From Microvirga sp. KLBC 81 (GTDB lineage Bacteria > Pseudomonadota > Alphaproteobacteria > Rhizobiales > Beijerinckiaceae): a stretch of DNA of 64,000 nt. This document shows, in pieces, positions 25,958 to 35,315 of the stretch. The notes beneath the pieces were generated by a model. The model was not told the DNA's origin and did no database searches. It worked only from the letters and a program-made list of their open reading frames with translations. A program made the position numbers and the translations under genes. Each line of letters opens with the position of its first letter. Position 1 is the first letter of the stretch. The stretch spans positions 186,001 to 250,000 of the forward strand of contig NZ_QDAH01000001.1 in the NCBI RefSeq assembly GCF_003075415.1. The letters are read 5' to 3'.

Positions 25958-28054
25958 CTACTCAGCCGGCTGAGGCTGCATCAGGTCCACAGGGGTCGAG
26001 AGACCATTCTCCGCCCGTTTCAGGTCGATGCGTCTGTCGTGATAGGCCGCAAGCGTCGAGCGGTGGCCGATGGAGACCACCGTCGTCTGCGGCAGCTTCT
26101 CCTTGATCACCTGATAGATCTCGGCCTCCGTCGGCTCGTCGAGCGCCGCCGTGGCTTCGTCGAGGAGCAGCCAATCGGGCTTGGCGAGAAGGGCGCGGGC
26201 GACCGCGAGACGCTGCTGCTCGCCGAGCGAGAGGGTCTGACCCCAGGCGCGCTCTTCGTCGAGCCTGTCCGCGATCTGCGGGAGTTTTGCGGCGCGCAGG
26301 GCATCGGCGATTGCGGCATCGGGGTAGGCCTGCCCGTGCGAGGGATAGGTCACCGCTTCGCGCAGGGTGCCGATGGGAATGTAAGGCCGCTGCGGCAGCA
26401 GCATCATGCTCTGGCCCTGCGGCACCAGCACCTCGCCCTCGCCGAAGGGCCAGATTCCGGCGATGGCGCGGAACAGAGTCGATTTGCCGGAGCCGGACGG
26501 CCCCGTCATCAGCGTGCGCTCGCCGGGACGGAAAGCGAGACCATCCGCGTGCATCAGAGCGCGGCCGTCGGGCAGGCGCACATTGAGATTCTTGAGGCGC
26601 AGCTCACGGTTTGCCGCAGGCGTGACCGCAAGCTTGCTCTCGCCGCCGATACGCTGCGCCGATGCAATGGCCCCTTCGAAGGTGGTGAGACGATCGAGCA
26701 CCGCCTTGTAGTCGGCCAGCGTGGTATAGATCTGGATGAAGTAGGTGAGCGCCGATTCCACGCGCGAGAAGGCACCGACCACCTGCTGCATCTGGCCGAG
26801 CGAAATCTTGCCGATGAAGTAGTAAGGCGCGGTGAGGATGTAGGGCACCACCACGTTGGCCTGGAAGTAGGCCGACGTGAAGGTGTTGAGCTTGATGAGG
26901 CGGATCACGATCCGCATGTAGTTGTCGACGATCTGGCCGAAGCGCCTGCCAAGCCCCTCCTGCTCCGCAGGCTCGCCGGAAAGGAGCGCTACCTGCTCCG
27001 TGTATTCGCGCAGACGCGCAAGGGAGAAGCGGTAGTTCGCCTCCACCCGCTCCTGCTCGAAGTTGAGGGCGATCAGGGGACGGCCGATGAGATGCGTGAC
27101 CCAGGTGCCGAGAATGGCATAGCCCGCGCAGACCCAGACCAGCAGACCGGGCACTTCGACATTGGTGCCGGGGAAGGTGAAGCCCGCCGAGATCGTCCAC
27201 AGGATCGCGACGAAGGACACGAGCGTCGCCGCCTGGTTCATGAGGCCCACGGACAAGGAATAGGTGCTTTCCACGAACTTGCGCAGATCTTCCGAGATGC
27301 GCTGGTCCGGGTTGTCCGCGCCGCGTCCCATGATTTGCATCCGGTAATGTGCGCCATCACCCAGCCACTCGCCGACATAGTAAGTGTTGAGGAACGCGCG
27401 CCAGCGGATGGTGAGCACGTTCTGCAGCAGCACTTCTGTCAGCGCGATGGCGACGAAGACGGCGGCCAGCGGCGTGAAGATGATGAAGAGCTGATACCAG
27501 AAGGCTGCGGCATCCTTGGCCTCGAGCGCATTGAACATGTCGCGCGAGAAGAAGCTGAGGCGGACATTGAGTGCGACCTGGGCGAGATTGATCGCGATGA
27601 GAATGGCGATCATCCACGTGCCGATTGTTCCCTCGCGGGCCCGCACGAGACCGATGAAAGGAATACGGATGATGCTGTCGGCCTGGGAGTCGAGATAACG
27701 ATCGGCAATGCGGCAGACGGTCTGGACCACACGCACATAGGACAAGCCGTATATGAGAGCTCCGAACGCCGTGGCGCCCAGAGCGGCGGAAGGCGGCGGG
27801 ACATAGCCCGTGTAATCACCCGTGATCGCTCCGAGCGTGGCCCCGAGAATGAGCAGGACGAGCACGAGATGCGTCGCGGCGATCATCACCAGGAAGATGC
27901 GCAGGAATTTCGGGATGTCGCGGCCGACCATCAGAATCCCGGCCAAGGCCAGGGTGGACAGCGGCAGATAGAACGGAACCTGGACCGCTCCGGACACGGA
28001 AGCGCCCAAGACGCCCAAACCCACGAGTGCCAGCGCAATGCTCGCCTTGATCAT
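25958..28054 (-). CDS. ABC transporter, fused permease-ATPase (SbmA/YddA/Rv1819c-like)
   Basis: A 698-residue half-transporter with membrane domain first. The start gives MIKASIALALVGLG, preceded by AGGAGA; the frame runs 15 codons further. About eight hydrophobic segments are seen, including the family block LSFFSRDMFNALEAKDAAAFWYQL. The nucleotide-binding domain has Walker A GPSGSGKST, the signature LSLGEQQR and Walker B WLLLDEATAALDE. This architecture (ABC_membrane_2 with ATPase) is known for cobalamin, bleomycin and antimicrobial peptide uptake. The true substrate here is not known. It is a single gene, convergent with the META-domain gene. Confidence 0.9.
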   Translation of the reverse strand: MIKASIALALVGLGVLGASVSGAVQVPFYLPLSTLALAGILMVGRDIPKFLRIFLVMIAATHLVLVLLILGATLGAITGDYTGYVPPPSAALGATAFGALIYGLSYVRVVQTVCRIADRYLDSQADSIIRIPFIGLVRAREGTIGTWMIAILIAINLAQVALNVRLSFFSRDMFNALEAKDAAAFWYQLFIIFTPLAAVFVAIALTEVLLQNVLTIRWRAFLNTYYVGEWLGDGAHYRMQIMGRGADNPDQRISEDLRKFVESTYSLSVGLMNQAATLVSFVAILWTISAGFTFPGTNVEVPGLLVWVCAGYAILGTWVTHLIGRPLIALNFEQERVEANYRFSLARLREYTEQVALLSGEPAEQEGLGRRFGQIVDNYMRIVIRLIKLNTFTSAYFQANVVVPYILTAPYYFIGKISLGQMQQVVGAFSRVESALTYFIQIYTTLADYKAVLDRLTTFEGAIASAQRIGGESKLAVTPAANRELRLKNLNVRLPDGRALMHADGLAFRPGERTLMTGPSGSGKSTLFRAIAGIWPFGEGEVLVPQGQSMMLLPQRPYIPIGTLREAVTYPSHGQAYPDAAIADALRAAKLPQIADRLDEERAWGQTLSLGEQQRLAVARALLAKPDWLLLDEATAALDEPTEAEIYQVIKEKLPQTTVVSIGHRSTLAAYHDRRIDLKRAENGLSTPVDLMQPQPAE

Positions 28055-28262
28055 TCTTTTCTCCTGACGGGGAATCGCTCTTCGGCTCCATAGGAACATA
28101 GGGGAGCCCGATCAACCGCGCTCATGGCGAAAGCAAGGAGAAATGTCCGCCTCAAAGCGGCGATCCCCGGTTTGTGATGTCGCGGCTGGAGGATAAAGGG
28201 GCGCTTTTGCACCGCCAAGGACGTTCTTCAGAACAGATGATCCTGTTTAACGAACAATTCAG

Positions 28263-28268
28263 TTGACA
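28263..28268 (+). promoter_or_regulatory. Possible -35 element for metNIQ
   Basis: A perfect TTGACA lies 60 bp before metN. No good -10 hexamer sits at the right distance (TATCCC at 28281 is too close). I see no SAM riboswitch fold in the ~230 bp upstream of metN. Confidence 0.3.
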
Positions 28269-28327
28269 TAGAGAACGCCATATCCCATGTGTCGTATCCA
28301 CTCATGAGACGACCGTAAAGCGACCCT

Positions 28328-29422
28328 ATGAACGCCCCTCTCGGATATCTCGGCGACCAGCCGTCGCAACGCCTGATCCCGGCGGAGCCTATCGTGCGCC
28401 TCGAGAAGATCTCGAAGACCTTTCCCGGCCGCGACGGCCAGCCCGTCACGGCCCTGCGCGAGATCGACCTCGCCGTACCTAAAGGTTCGATCCTCGGGGT
28501 GATCGGCCGCTCCGGTGCCGGCAAGTCCACCCTGATCCGCCTGGTGAACGGGCTGGAGAAGCCCAGCTCCGGCAAGGTGATCGTGGACGGCGCGAACATT
28601 GCCGCGCTGCCCGAATCCGAGCTTCGCCATGCCCGCCGTTCCATCGGCATGATCTTCCAGCACTTCAACCTGCTCTCCTCCCGCACGGCGGCGGAGAACA
28701 TCGCGCTGCCTCTCGAGGTGGCGGGCTATGACAAGGCTAAGATCAAGGCGCGGGTGGAAGAGCTTCTGGCCCTCGTCGGCCTCTCGGACAAGCGCAACCG
28801 TTATCCGTCCGAACTGTCAGGCGGCCAGAAGCAGCGTGTGGGTATTGCCCGTGCGCTTGCCACGAAGCCGAAAGTTCTGCTCTCGGACGAGGCCACCTCC
28901 GCGCTCGATCCGGAAACCACCCGCTCCATTCTGGATCTGCTCGCGCGCATCAACGCGGAGCTCGGCCTCACCATTCTGCTCATCACCCATGAGATGGCGG
29001 TGATCCGCAACATCGCCCGCGAGGTGGCGGTGATCGAGGGCGGACGCATCGTCGAGCAGGGTGACGTGTTCGAGGTGTTCACGCGTCCGCAGCATGAAGT
29101 CACGCGCTCCTTCCTCGGCGACGAAGCCGGCCGCGCACTGCCGCCTTATGTGCAGAAGCGCCTGCAGAAGGAGGCGACGCCGGACAGCCAGACTGTCATC
29201 CGCATCGGCTTCCGCGGCCCGCATGCGACCGATCCCGTTCTGGCGCGTCTCGCACGCGAGGAGGGCATTGAAGCCAACATCCTTTCCGGTGCTGTGGACG
29301 AGATTGCTGGCCGCCCGTTCGGCACTCTCGTGGTCAGCGTGCCGGCAGCCGCTTCGCTAAAGACGCTCGATTTCCTGAAACAGCACGGTCTCGATACGGA
29401 GGTGCTCGGCCATGTCGCCTGA
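28328..29422 (+). CDS. metN: Methionine ABC transporter ATP-binding protein
   Basis: ATPase of the MetNIQ methionine importer, on the inner face of the membrane. The product is 364 residues. Walker A is GRSGAGKST, the signature [15 protein letters not shown] and Walker [13 protein letters not shown]. The last ~75 residues ([24 protein letters not shown] to the end) form the NIL domain that in E. coli MetN binds methionine and inhibits transport. The N-terminus has a ~20-residue extension before [12 protein letters not shown]. It overlaps metI by 11 bases. Confidence 0.95.
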   Translation: MNAPLGYLGDQPSQRLIPAEPIVRLEKISKTFPGRDGQPVTALREIDLAVPKGSILGVIGRSGAGKSTLIRLVNGLEKPSSGKVIVDGANIAALPESELRHARRSIGMIFQHFNLLSSRTAAENIALPLEVAGYDKAKIKARVEELLALVGLSDKRNRYPSELSGGQKQRVGIARALATKPKVLLSDEATSALDPETTRSILDLLARINAELGLTILLITHEMAVIRNIAREVAVIEGGRIVEQGDVFEVFTRPQHEVTRSFLGDEAGRALPPYVQKRLQKEATPDSQTVIRIGFRGPHATDPVLARLAREEGIEANILSGAVDEIAGRPFGTLVVSVPAAASLKTLDFLKQHGLDTEVLGHVA

Positions 29423-30077
29423 GATGATCCGCCTCATCGCCAATTCCACCGGCGAAACCCTCTACATGGTCGGCGTCTCGGCGCTGATCGCCACGCTGTT
29501 CGGCCTGCCGCTCGGCGTGTATCTCGCCACCAGCGGCAAGGGTGAGCTGTTCGCGGCTCCCTGGGTGAACCGTATTCTCGGGGTCATCGTCAACGCCACG
29601 CGCTCGACGCCCTTCATCATTCTCGTCGTTGCGATCATCCCCTTCACCCGCCTGATTGCGGGTACTTCCATCGGCACCAATGCGGCCATCGTGCCGCTGA
29701 CGATTGCCGCAACGCCTTTCATCGCGCGTCTCATCGAGGGCGCCATCCGCGAGGTGGATCAGGGGCTCGTGGAAGCCGCGCGCGCCTTCGGCGCAACGCC
29801 GCTGCAGATCGTGCTGAAGGTTCTGATCCCCGAAGCCCTGCCCGGCATCGTGCTGGGACTCACGCTCGCCATCGTCTCGCTCTTGGGCTTCTCGGCGATG
29901 GTGGGTGCCGTCGGCGGCGGTGGTCTTGGCGATCTCGGCATCCGCTACGGCTATCAACGCTTCATGCCGGAAATGATGCTCGCCGTCGTCGTGGTTCTCA
30001 TCGTGCTCGTGCAGGCCGTGCAGAGCATCGGTGACCGCCTCGCCCGACGCCTCAACAAGCGCATCCGCCACAGCTGA
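29412..30077 (+). CDS. metI: Methionine ABC transporter permease
   Basis: A 221-residue inner-membrane permease with five predicted spans. The ATPase-coupling EAA loop reads [27 protein letters not shown], and the C-terminus [16 protein letters not shown] is typical of MetI. It starts inside metN, though an ATG four codons later (29424) is also possible. A family-2 repeat of ~115 bp separates it from metQ. Confidence 0.94.
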   Translation: MSPEMIRLIANSTGETLYMVGVSALIATLFGLPLGVYLATSGKGELFAAPWVNRILGVIVNATRSTPFIILVVAIIPFTRLIAGTSIGTNAAIVPLTIAATPFIARLIEGAIREVDQGLVEAARAFGATPLQIVLKVLIPEALPGIVLGLTLAIVSLLGFSAMVGAVGGGGLGDLGIRYGYQRFMPEMMLAVVVVLIVLVQAVQSIGDRLARRLNKRIRHS

Positions 30078-30082
30078 TCTTT

Positions 30083-30199
30083 AGCGCATCGTGCGGAAAA
30101 GTGGACCCGGTTTTCCGCTCTCAACGATGCGCTCATCAAAGAAGGAAGCATCGGATGGGCCCCAACAGTGCAAATCCACTTTTGGGTCCGATGCTCTCA
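30083..30199. repeat. Family-2 double-hairpin repeat, copy D, inside the met operon
   Basis: Begins TAGCGCATCGTGCGGAAAAG and ends TTTTGGGTCCGATGCTCT. It starts six bases after the metI stop and ends 23 bases before the metQ start, so it lies within an apparent operon. Confidence 0.87.
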
Positions 30200-30222
30200 G
30201 GACACGCACAAGGAGTACCCTC

Positions 30223-31008
30223 ATGTCCCTGAAGAAACTGGGCCTCGTCGCCCTCCTCTCCCTCGCAGCTCTTCCGGCAGCAGCACAGACGCAGACGCTG
30301 CGCATCGGCGCCACGCCCGGCCCACATGCGCAGATCCTCGAAGCCGTGAAGCCGATTGCGGCGCAGAAGGGCCTCGACATCAAGATCGTCGAGTTCTCCG
30401 ATTACGTGGTGCCGAACGAGGCTCTCTCCTCGGGTGAGCTGGAGGCCAACTCCTTCCAGCACCAGCCCTACCTGGATAACCAGAAGGAAACCCGCGGCTA
30501 CAAGATCGAGACCGTCGCGCAGACCGTGAACTTCCCGATCGGCATCTACTCCAGGAAGCACAAGGCCTTCGACGCGCTGCCGAGCGGCGCGAGCATTGCG
30601 ATCCCGAACGATCCGACCAATGGCGGCCGCGCCCTCCTGCTGCTGCAGGACAAGGGACTGCTCAAGCTGAAGGAAGGTGTCGGCTTCAAGCCGACGATCC
30701 TCGATATCACCGAGAACAAGAAGAACCTGAAGTTCACCGAGATCGACGCCGCGCAGGCTCCGCGCGTGCTCGATGATGTGGATGCCGCCGTCATCAACAC
30801 CAACTACGCCACGCAGGCTGGTCTCGATCCGGTGAAGGACGCGCTGACCCGCGAGAATCCGAAGGGTCCTTACGTGAACATCATCGCCGTGCGCGCTGAG
30901 GACAAGGACAAGCCCTGGGTGAAGACTCTCGTCGAAGCCTATCGTTCGCCCGAGGTGAAGAAGTTCGTCGAAGAGAAGTTCAAGGGCGCCGTTCTCACGA
31001 GCTGGTAA
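30223..31008 (+). CDS. metQ: Methionine ABC transporter substrate-binding protein
   Basis: Periplasmic binding protein of MetNIQ, 261 residues from the ATG after AAGGAG. The signal peptide MSLKKLGLVALLSLAALPAAA lacks a lipobox cysteine, so it is probably soluble or anchored by an uncleaved signal, unlike the E. coli lipoprotein. NlpA/MetQ-family landmarks are LRIGATPGPHAQILE, EFSDYVVPNEAL, EANSFQHQPYLDNQ, IAIPNDPTNGGRALLLLQ and VINTNYATQAG. An intrinsic terminator follows 25 bp after the stop. Confidence 0.95.
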   Translation: MSLKKLGLVALLSLAALPAAAQTQTLRIGATPGPHAQILEAVKPIAAQKGLDIKIVEFSDYVVPNEALSSGELEANSFQHQPYLDNQKETRGYKIETVAQTVNFPIGIYSRKHKAFDALPSGASIAIPNDPTNGGRALLLLQDKGLLKLKEGVGFKPTILDITENKKNLKFTEIDAAQAPRVLDDVDAAVINTNYATQAGLDPVKDALTRENPKGPYVNIIAVRAEDKDKPWVKTLVEAYRSPEVKKFVEEKFKGAVLTSW

Positions 31009-31033
31009 GCCGATTCCTTGTCCTGAATGATCA

Positions 31034-31058
31034 GGCCGGGCTATTGCCCGGCCTTTTT
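31034..31058 (+). terminator. Intrinsic terminator of metNIQ
   Basis: GGCCGGGC, loop TATT, GCCCGGCC, then TTTTT. It lies 25 bp past the metQ stop. Confidence 0.92.
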
Positions 31059-31091
31059 CATGTTTGCGCAACAGGCTCTCGTCGCCGGACA

Positions 31092-31219
31092 ATGCTCTAC
31101 AGCATCGGACGTGAAAAGTGGATTTGCACTTTTGGGACTCATCCGATGCTCATTCTCTAGAGTAGCGTATCGTTGGGCGCGGAAAACCGGGTCCACTGTT
31201 CCGCACGATGCGCTAGAGC
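31092..31219. repeat. Family-2 double-hairpin repeat, copy E (inverted)
   Basis: The reverse complement of the other copies: it begins ACAGCATCGGACGTG and ends TTCCGCACGATGCGCTAGAG. It lies between metQ and the convergent histidine kinase gene and just enters the 3' end of that gene (stop at 31213). Confidence 0.85.
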
Positions 31220-32262
31220 GGGAGCATTGCAGCAATCCGGCTTGGTGCAACGCTCACTCCTGCACTGCTTTCGCCAATCACGATCTTGCCGCCGCGAGCC
31301 TGGATGAGGGATGCGATCATGCGCATGCCGAGGCCCGTGCCATCTCGCATGGGATCGAAGCCGTTCGGGAATCCGTCACCATCGTCGTCGATGGCAATTT
31401 CCAAACCTGCATCGTCTTTCGCGAGATGAACCCTGATATGCCCGGCTCCATGCTTGATGGAGTTGGTAACGGCTTCGGCAGCAATAAGACCAAGTGCAAC
31501 GAGAAGGTCTGCCTTCAAGATCATTGAACCAAGATCGCAGGCATTGAGCACGATTTGACGATCCGACGCCTCTCCCAAGGCTATGCGTAAGTCGGCAATC
31601 ACACCTTCCATATAGGCCCGCGCATCGCCCTCGACCGCGGAGCTTTCCATTTGCAGGCGGGAGTGAAGCGTGCTGATCGTCCCGATCCGGGCGGAGGCTT
31701 CCCGCAACTGGTGGCGCGCAGCGTCATTCTCCGCTGTGCGCGCCTGGAGCTTCAACAGGCCTTGAACGAGCTGCAGGCTGTTGGCGACCCGATGATGAGC
31801 TTCGCGTATCAGCAGCTCTTTCTCAGCGAGGAGCCTCTCGCGTTGGTCCTCCAGACGACGCCGCTCGGTGACATCCCGCGCGATCACCATGGCGGCTTGC
31901 GGCGCCACCCAGGGAACGCGCCTTGCCGCAACCTCCACCTTGATCTCCGAACCGTCCATCCGCCTCCAGATCTGATCGACTAAAGGCGTCGAGGATACTT
32001 CGTCCACATGGCGCATGCGCTCCTGCACGAATGCCCGGGATGAGCCGGCCACGAAATCCCGGACGAGGGAACCTACGATCTGTTCAGGGGACGACAGGCC
32101 AACAAGATCAGCCATGGCACGATTGGCGACGATGACGACCTCGCCGTCATGCACCATAAGAGCATCGGGGCAGAGCTCGATCAGCGCGCGATAATTCCGA
32201 TCGCTCGGATGTGCAAGAATAGTACCGGGCTTCTGGTGGCCCCGCTCGAAAGCATTCTGCAT
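31213..32262 (-). CDS. PAS-domain sensor histidine kinase, HisKA_2 family
   Basis: A 349-residue cytoplasmic kinase starting MQNAFERGHQKPG, with GGGGAG before the ATG. A PAS domain covers residues ~20-145 (YRALIELCPDALMVHDGEVV ... VIARDVTERRRLEDQ). The phosphoacceptor His is in IREAHHRVANSLQLVQGLL, typical of HisKA_2. The ATPase domain has EAVTNSIKHGAG (N box), IDDDGDGFP (G1) and GTGLGMRMI (G2). It lacks LOV signature residues. Such kinases often act in the alphaproteobacterial general stress response, but no response regulator is adjacent. The last bases overlap a family-2 repeat. Confidence 0.9.
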   Translation of the reverse strand: MQNAFERGHQKPGTILAHPSDRNYRALIELCPDALMVHDGEVVIVANRAMADLVGLSSPEQIVGSLVRDFVAGSSRAFVQERMRHVDEVSSTPLVDQIWRRMDGSEIKVEVAARRVPWVAPQAAMVIARDVTERRRLEDQRERLLAEKELLIREAHHRVANSLQLVQGLLKLQARTAENDAARHQLREASARIGTISTLHSRLQMESSAVEGDARAYMEGVIADLRIALGEASDRQIVLNACDLGSMILKADLLVALGLIAAEAVTNSIKHGAGHIRVHLAKDDAGLEIAIDDDGDGFPNGFDPMRDGTGLGMRMIASLIQARGGKIVIGESSAGVSVAPSRIAAMLPL

Positions 32263-32429
32263 GAGCCGCTCCCCCAGATCACGGTCTCTTTGATGCTGCG
32301 CAAGTTGAACGCTTCGCCACAGCACGCGGGAAATAGATTATCCTAACATCGATATCCTGCCAGAATTATTTCGAGGTAGAGCTTCTTCAGAAGAGAACAG
32401 TTTACTTCTGAACCCTGCTCGATATCCGC

Positions 32430-33509
32430 CTACTTCTGGCGTGGCTCTTGCAAACGCTTGCCGGCCTCTGCCCAGTGCCCTGCTCTCTTCGATCTGACGG
32501 CATCGAGAAGAGTCCACGCAGCGTTGCGTATTTCCGCCTGCACATCGAGATCGCGATCCAGCTCCTCATGGCTGGTGGCATAAGGCTTCCAATAACCGAT
32601 ATAGCGATCGAGTTCGGCAAGGTTGCCGGCAGGTTCAAGATTCATCGCGCGCAGCCAATCCGACAGGCTGCGGCGCACGCCTTCGGTTCCTTCCGCGTCT
32701 CCATGCACGATCACGGAGAACAAGCGGTCGGAGAGGTGCCTGGGATAATCCCAGCCTTTCAGCTCCAGCTCCTTCGCCTCCTTCACCTTCTTGCCGTGTG
32801 TCGACGTCGGGTCAGGATTGCCGCCATCGGCGCAGACAAGTCGATCCATCATCAGCTTCAGTGGAGAGGAGACCTGATACCAGTTCACAGGCGTGACGAT
32901 CATGATCCCGTGCGCCTCCACCCATTTCGGGTAGATCTCGTTCATCCAATCCTGCGTCTGCCCGAGGGAATAATTGGGATAGCAGGAGCACGGCCAGTGG
33001 CAGAGCGCGGCTGATGTCGAGAAGCAGGTTTTGCAAGGGTGGATGTGGCGGCCGTATTCGGAGGCCAGGCGGCTGAGATCGAGGATGTCGACCTCCACTT
33101 TCTCCGCGCTTGCGATCACCTGCCGCGCGATCTCGACGAGCCGGTAGGTCTTCGACATTTCACCCGGACAGGTGTGCTCGCTGCGCGAGGCCGAGGAGAT
33201 CAGGAGAAAGCGCGCCGGACCGTTGGGAGCCTCATGTCGCTGCTGCGCACGATCAATCGCCTCCTTTGCTGCGATCCAATCGACCGCAAGATCATAATCG
33301 GGATCGGTAAAGCCAGGGCCGGCCTTGCGCGTCCTCGGGCTCTTGCGATGATGGCTGTAGGCATCCCAGGCTGCATCGGCGATGCGCTGCAGTTCTTGGG
33401 TCAAGGGCTCGAATGCAGGGTCCTGGAAGGTCTGAAGGAAACGCCTGCGGAACTCGCCTTCATCGAGCGTGGGGTCGGGTGTGCCGGTTCTTGCTTCTGG
33501 GATGGACAA
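32430..33509 (-). CDS. Flavodoxin-fold NAD(P)H-dependent oxidoreductase with Cys cluster
   Basis: A 359-residue protein. The flavodoxin/NADPH:FMN reductase core begins near residue 97 (RFLLISSASRSEHTCPGEMSKTYRLVE), with the FMN-side loop VTPVNWYQVSSPLKLMMDRLVCADGG. Between them is an unusual cysteine-rich stretch, HPCKTCFSTSAALCHWPCSCYPN. The N-terminal ~95 residues and the C-terminal ~80 are extensions with no clear domain. Relatives reduce quinones or other acceptors with flavin; the function here is not known. It is divergent from the aldo/keto reductase gene. Confidence 0.8.
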   Translation of the reverse strand: MSIPEARTGTPDPTLDEGEFRRRFLQTFQDPAFEPLTQELQRIADAAWDAYSHHRKSPRTRKAGPGFTDPDYDLAVDWIAAKEAIDRAQQRHEAPNGPARFLLISSASRSEHTCPGEMSKTYRLVEIARQVIASAEKVEVDILDLSRLASEYGRHIHPCKTCFSTSAALCHWPCSCYPNYSLGQTQDWMNEIYPKWVEAHGIMIVTPVNWYQVSSPLKLMMDRLVCADGGNPDPTSTHGKKVKEAKELELKGWDYPRHLSDRLFSVIVHGDAEGTEGVRRSLSDWLRAMNLEPAGNLAELDRYIGYWKPYATSHEELDRDLDVQAEIRNAAWTLLDAVRSKRAGHWAEAGKRLQEPRQK

Positions 33510-33669
33510 AGGGCACTCCCATTTTTAGATCGGATCAGCGCTAAGCTTCGGAACGCAGGCTCACCTGCGCTGGTTCCTCTTGGCGCTGAATGGCCGGTCA
33601 CGGTTTGTTTATCGAACGTGAGACCCTACCTTTGTCTCGCACCCTTTCATCCCCTTCCAGGAGCAGTCG

Positions 33670-34497
33670 ATGCCGACCACCCCACCCCTTCGCCTGAACG
33701 ACGGAAACGCGATGCCTCAGCTCGGCTATGGAGTCTGGCGCGTCTCGAACGAGGATGCCGTCGCCTGCGTGACCGATGCCATCAAGGCCGGCTACCGCTC
33801 CATCGACACCGCCGCTATCTACGAGAACGAGGAAGGTGTCGGCCAGGCGATTGCCGCCTCCGATGTATCGCGCGACGAGCTCTTCATCACCACCAAGCTG
33901 TGGAACGACAAGCGCAACTACGATGCGGCGCTGACCGCTTTCGACGAGAGCCTCAAGCGCCTCAAGCTCGATTTTCTCGATCTCTATCTCATCCACTGGC
34001 CGGGCGTCAGCGGAGAAGGCTTTCTCGATGCCTGGCGCGCCCTGATCCGGTTGAAGGAGGAAGGACGTGTGAAATCGATCGGCGTGTCGAATTTCCAGGC
34101 AAAGCACCTGCAAAAGCTGATCGATGAGACCGGCATCGCTCCTACCGTGAACCAGATCGAGCTGCATCCGCGCTTCCAGCAGAAGGAGCTGCGCGCCTTC
34201 CATACGCAACACGACATCGCCACCGAGTCCTGGGGCCCTCTCGGACAGGGCAGCCTCGTGACCGACGAAAAGCTCGCTGCCATCGGACGCAAATACGGCA
34301 AGACGCCCGCCCAGGTGATCCTGCGCTGGCATCTCGAAAACGGTTTCATCGTGATCCCGAAATCGGTCACGCCGTCGCGCATTCGCGAGAACATCGATGT
34401 GTTCGACTTCAGTCTCGACGCAGAGGATATGCGCATCATCGAAGCCATGGACGACAGAAACGGCCGCGTCGGCCCGGACCCCGCGGTCTTCGGCTGA
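33670..34497 (+). CDS. Aldo/keto reductase (2,5-diketo-D-gluconate reductase type)
   Basis: A 275-residue NADPH-dependent reductase. The catalytic tetrad is visible: Asp and Tyr in GYRSIDTAAIYENEEGVG, Lys in TTKLWN and His in DLYLIHWP. The NADPH region is VIPKSVTPSRIRENIDVFDF. The closest named group is the DkgA/DkgB type (diketogluconate and methylglyoxal reduction). The substrate is inferred only from that similarity. It is a single gene, convergent with the anti-sigma gene 9 bp away. Confidence 0.92.
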   Translation: MPTTPPLRLNDGNAMPQLGYGVWRVSNEDAVACVTDAIKAGYRSIDTAAIYENEEGVGQAIAASDVSRDELFITTKLWNDKRNYDAALTAFDESLKRLKLDFLDLYLIHWPGVSGEGFLDAWRALIRLKEEGRVKSIGVSNFQAKHLQKLIDETGIAPTVNQIELHPRFQQKELRAFHTQHDIATESWGPLGQGSLVTDEKLAAIGRKYGKTPAQVILRWHLENGFIVIPKSVTPSRIRENIDVFDFSLDAEDMRIIEAMDDRNGRVGPDPAVFG

Positions 34498-34505
34498 TCA
34501 GGCCA

Positions 34506-35315
34506 TTACAGGCGGCCCCTCGCGGGGTCGCCTGTTGCTTCGAACTGATGATAGATCGCCTCTGCAATCGGCAAAAGCTGTGCTCGATCGGCTTTCGCAG
34601 AGACCACATAGGAGAGGCCGTCATCGATCCACAAGAACGCCGAGACGCCATCCCGCGTCTCGAAGCGGAATGCAGTCTCCCCCTCTCCGACACTGGAGCG
34701 CACATAAAGCGTGAGGCGATTGCCGCTTCCGTTCTCGTACATGAAGAGCGCCGCGGCCTCGTTGCCTGACGGCAAAAGCCTGCCGCCGATGAGGCGATAG
34801 CCTTGGGTATTGAGATCCGGTGCTTTCAATGGCTTCCCGACACGACGCGACAGCCATTGCACGAGGTGCGCTTCCTGATCGCCCGCGACTTCGACGGGAT
34901 GAAGCCGCTCGGTCACATAAAGGCTGTGAGCGGCGATGGCGCTATGGGCTACAGCCATCTGCGCGGCAGGTTGCGAGGAGCGCTCTGTCCACCACACTCC
35001 ACCGGCTGCGCCAAGCACTCCGCCGAGCGCAAGCCAGACAAGAGCTGCAGCTATTCTCTGAAAGCGGGCGATTTTCGGCTGACGTTGCGCGGCGATAATA
35101 TTGGCGACGCGCAACCGCGCAGGGATCGGCTCCTGCACCTTGAAGGCAAGGCGCGCGCGCAAAACATCGCGCTGCTCGATCTCACGCTGAACCTGTTCGG
35201 CCCTTGCCGGGTCGGATGCCAGATAGGCTTTGACCGTCTCATACCGTGAAGGCTCGAGCCTTCCATCGACGAAAGCCTGCAGGTCGTCCTCACCGATGGG
35301 TCGCTCACCCGTCAC
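34506..35315 (-). CDS. Membrane anti-sigma factor
   Basis: A 269-residue protein. The cytoplasmic N-terminus (GEDDLQAFVDGRLEPSRYETVKAYLASDPARAEQV) is of the RsiW/COG5662 anti-sigma type but lacks the HxxxCxxC zinc motif. One membrane span lies at about residues 87-107 (AALVWLALGGVLGAAGGVWW), followed by a periplasmic domain of ~160 residues (HLVQWLSRRVGKPLKAPDL). The start overlaps the sigma factor stop by four bases (ATGA), as expected for a sigma/anti-sigma pair. The signal sensed is unknown. Confidence 0.9.
   Translation of the reverse strand: MTGERPIGEDDLQAFVDGRLEPSRYETVKAYLASDPARAEQVQREIEQRDVLRARLAFKVQEPIPARLRVANIIAAQRQPKIARFQRIAAALVWLALGGVLGAAGGVWWTERSSQPAAQMAVAHSAIAAHSLYVTERLHPVEVAGDQEAHLVQWLSRRVGKPLKAPDLNTQGYRLIGGRLLPSGNEAAALFMYENGSGNRLTLYVRSSVGEGETAFRFETRDGVSAFLWIDDGLSYVVSAKADRAQLLPIAEAIYHQFEATGDPARGRL

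Noticed and set aside
25904..28093. A 729-codon plus-strand ORF opposite the ABC transporter
   Set aside because: Its translation is rich in His/Arg/Glu with no domain. The minus strand encodes a complete ABC protein with all ATPase motifs, so this is a GC-rich shadow frame.
28100..28327. Possible SAM riboswitch upstream of metNIQ
   Set aside because: I could not draw a SAM-I or SAM-II fold; only a lone TTGACA stands out.
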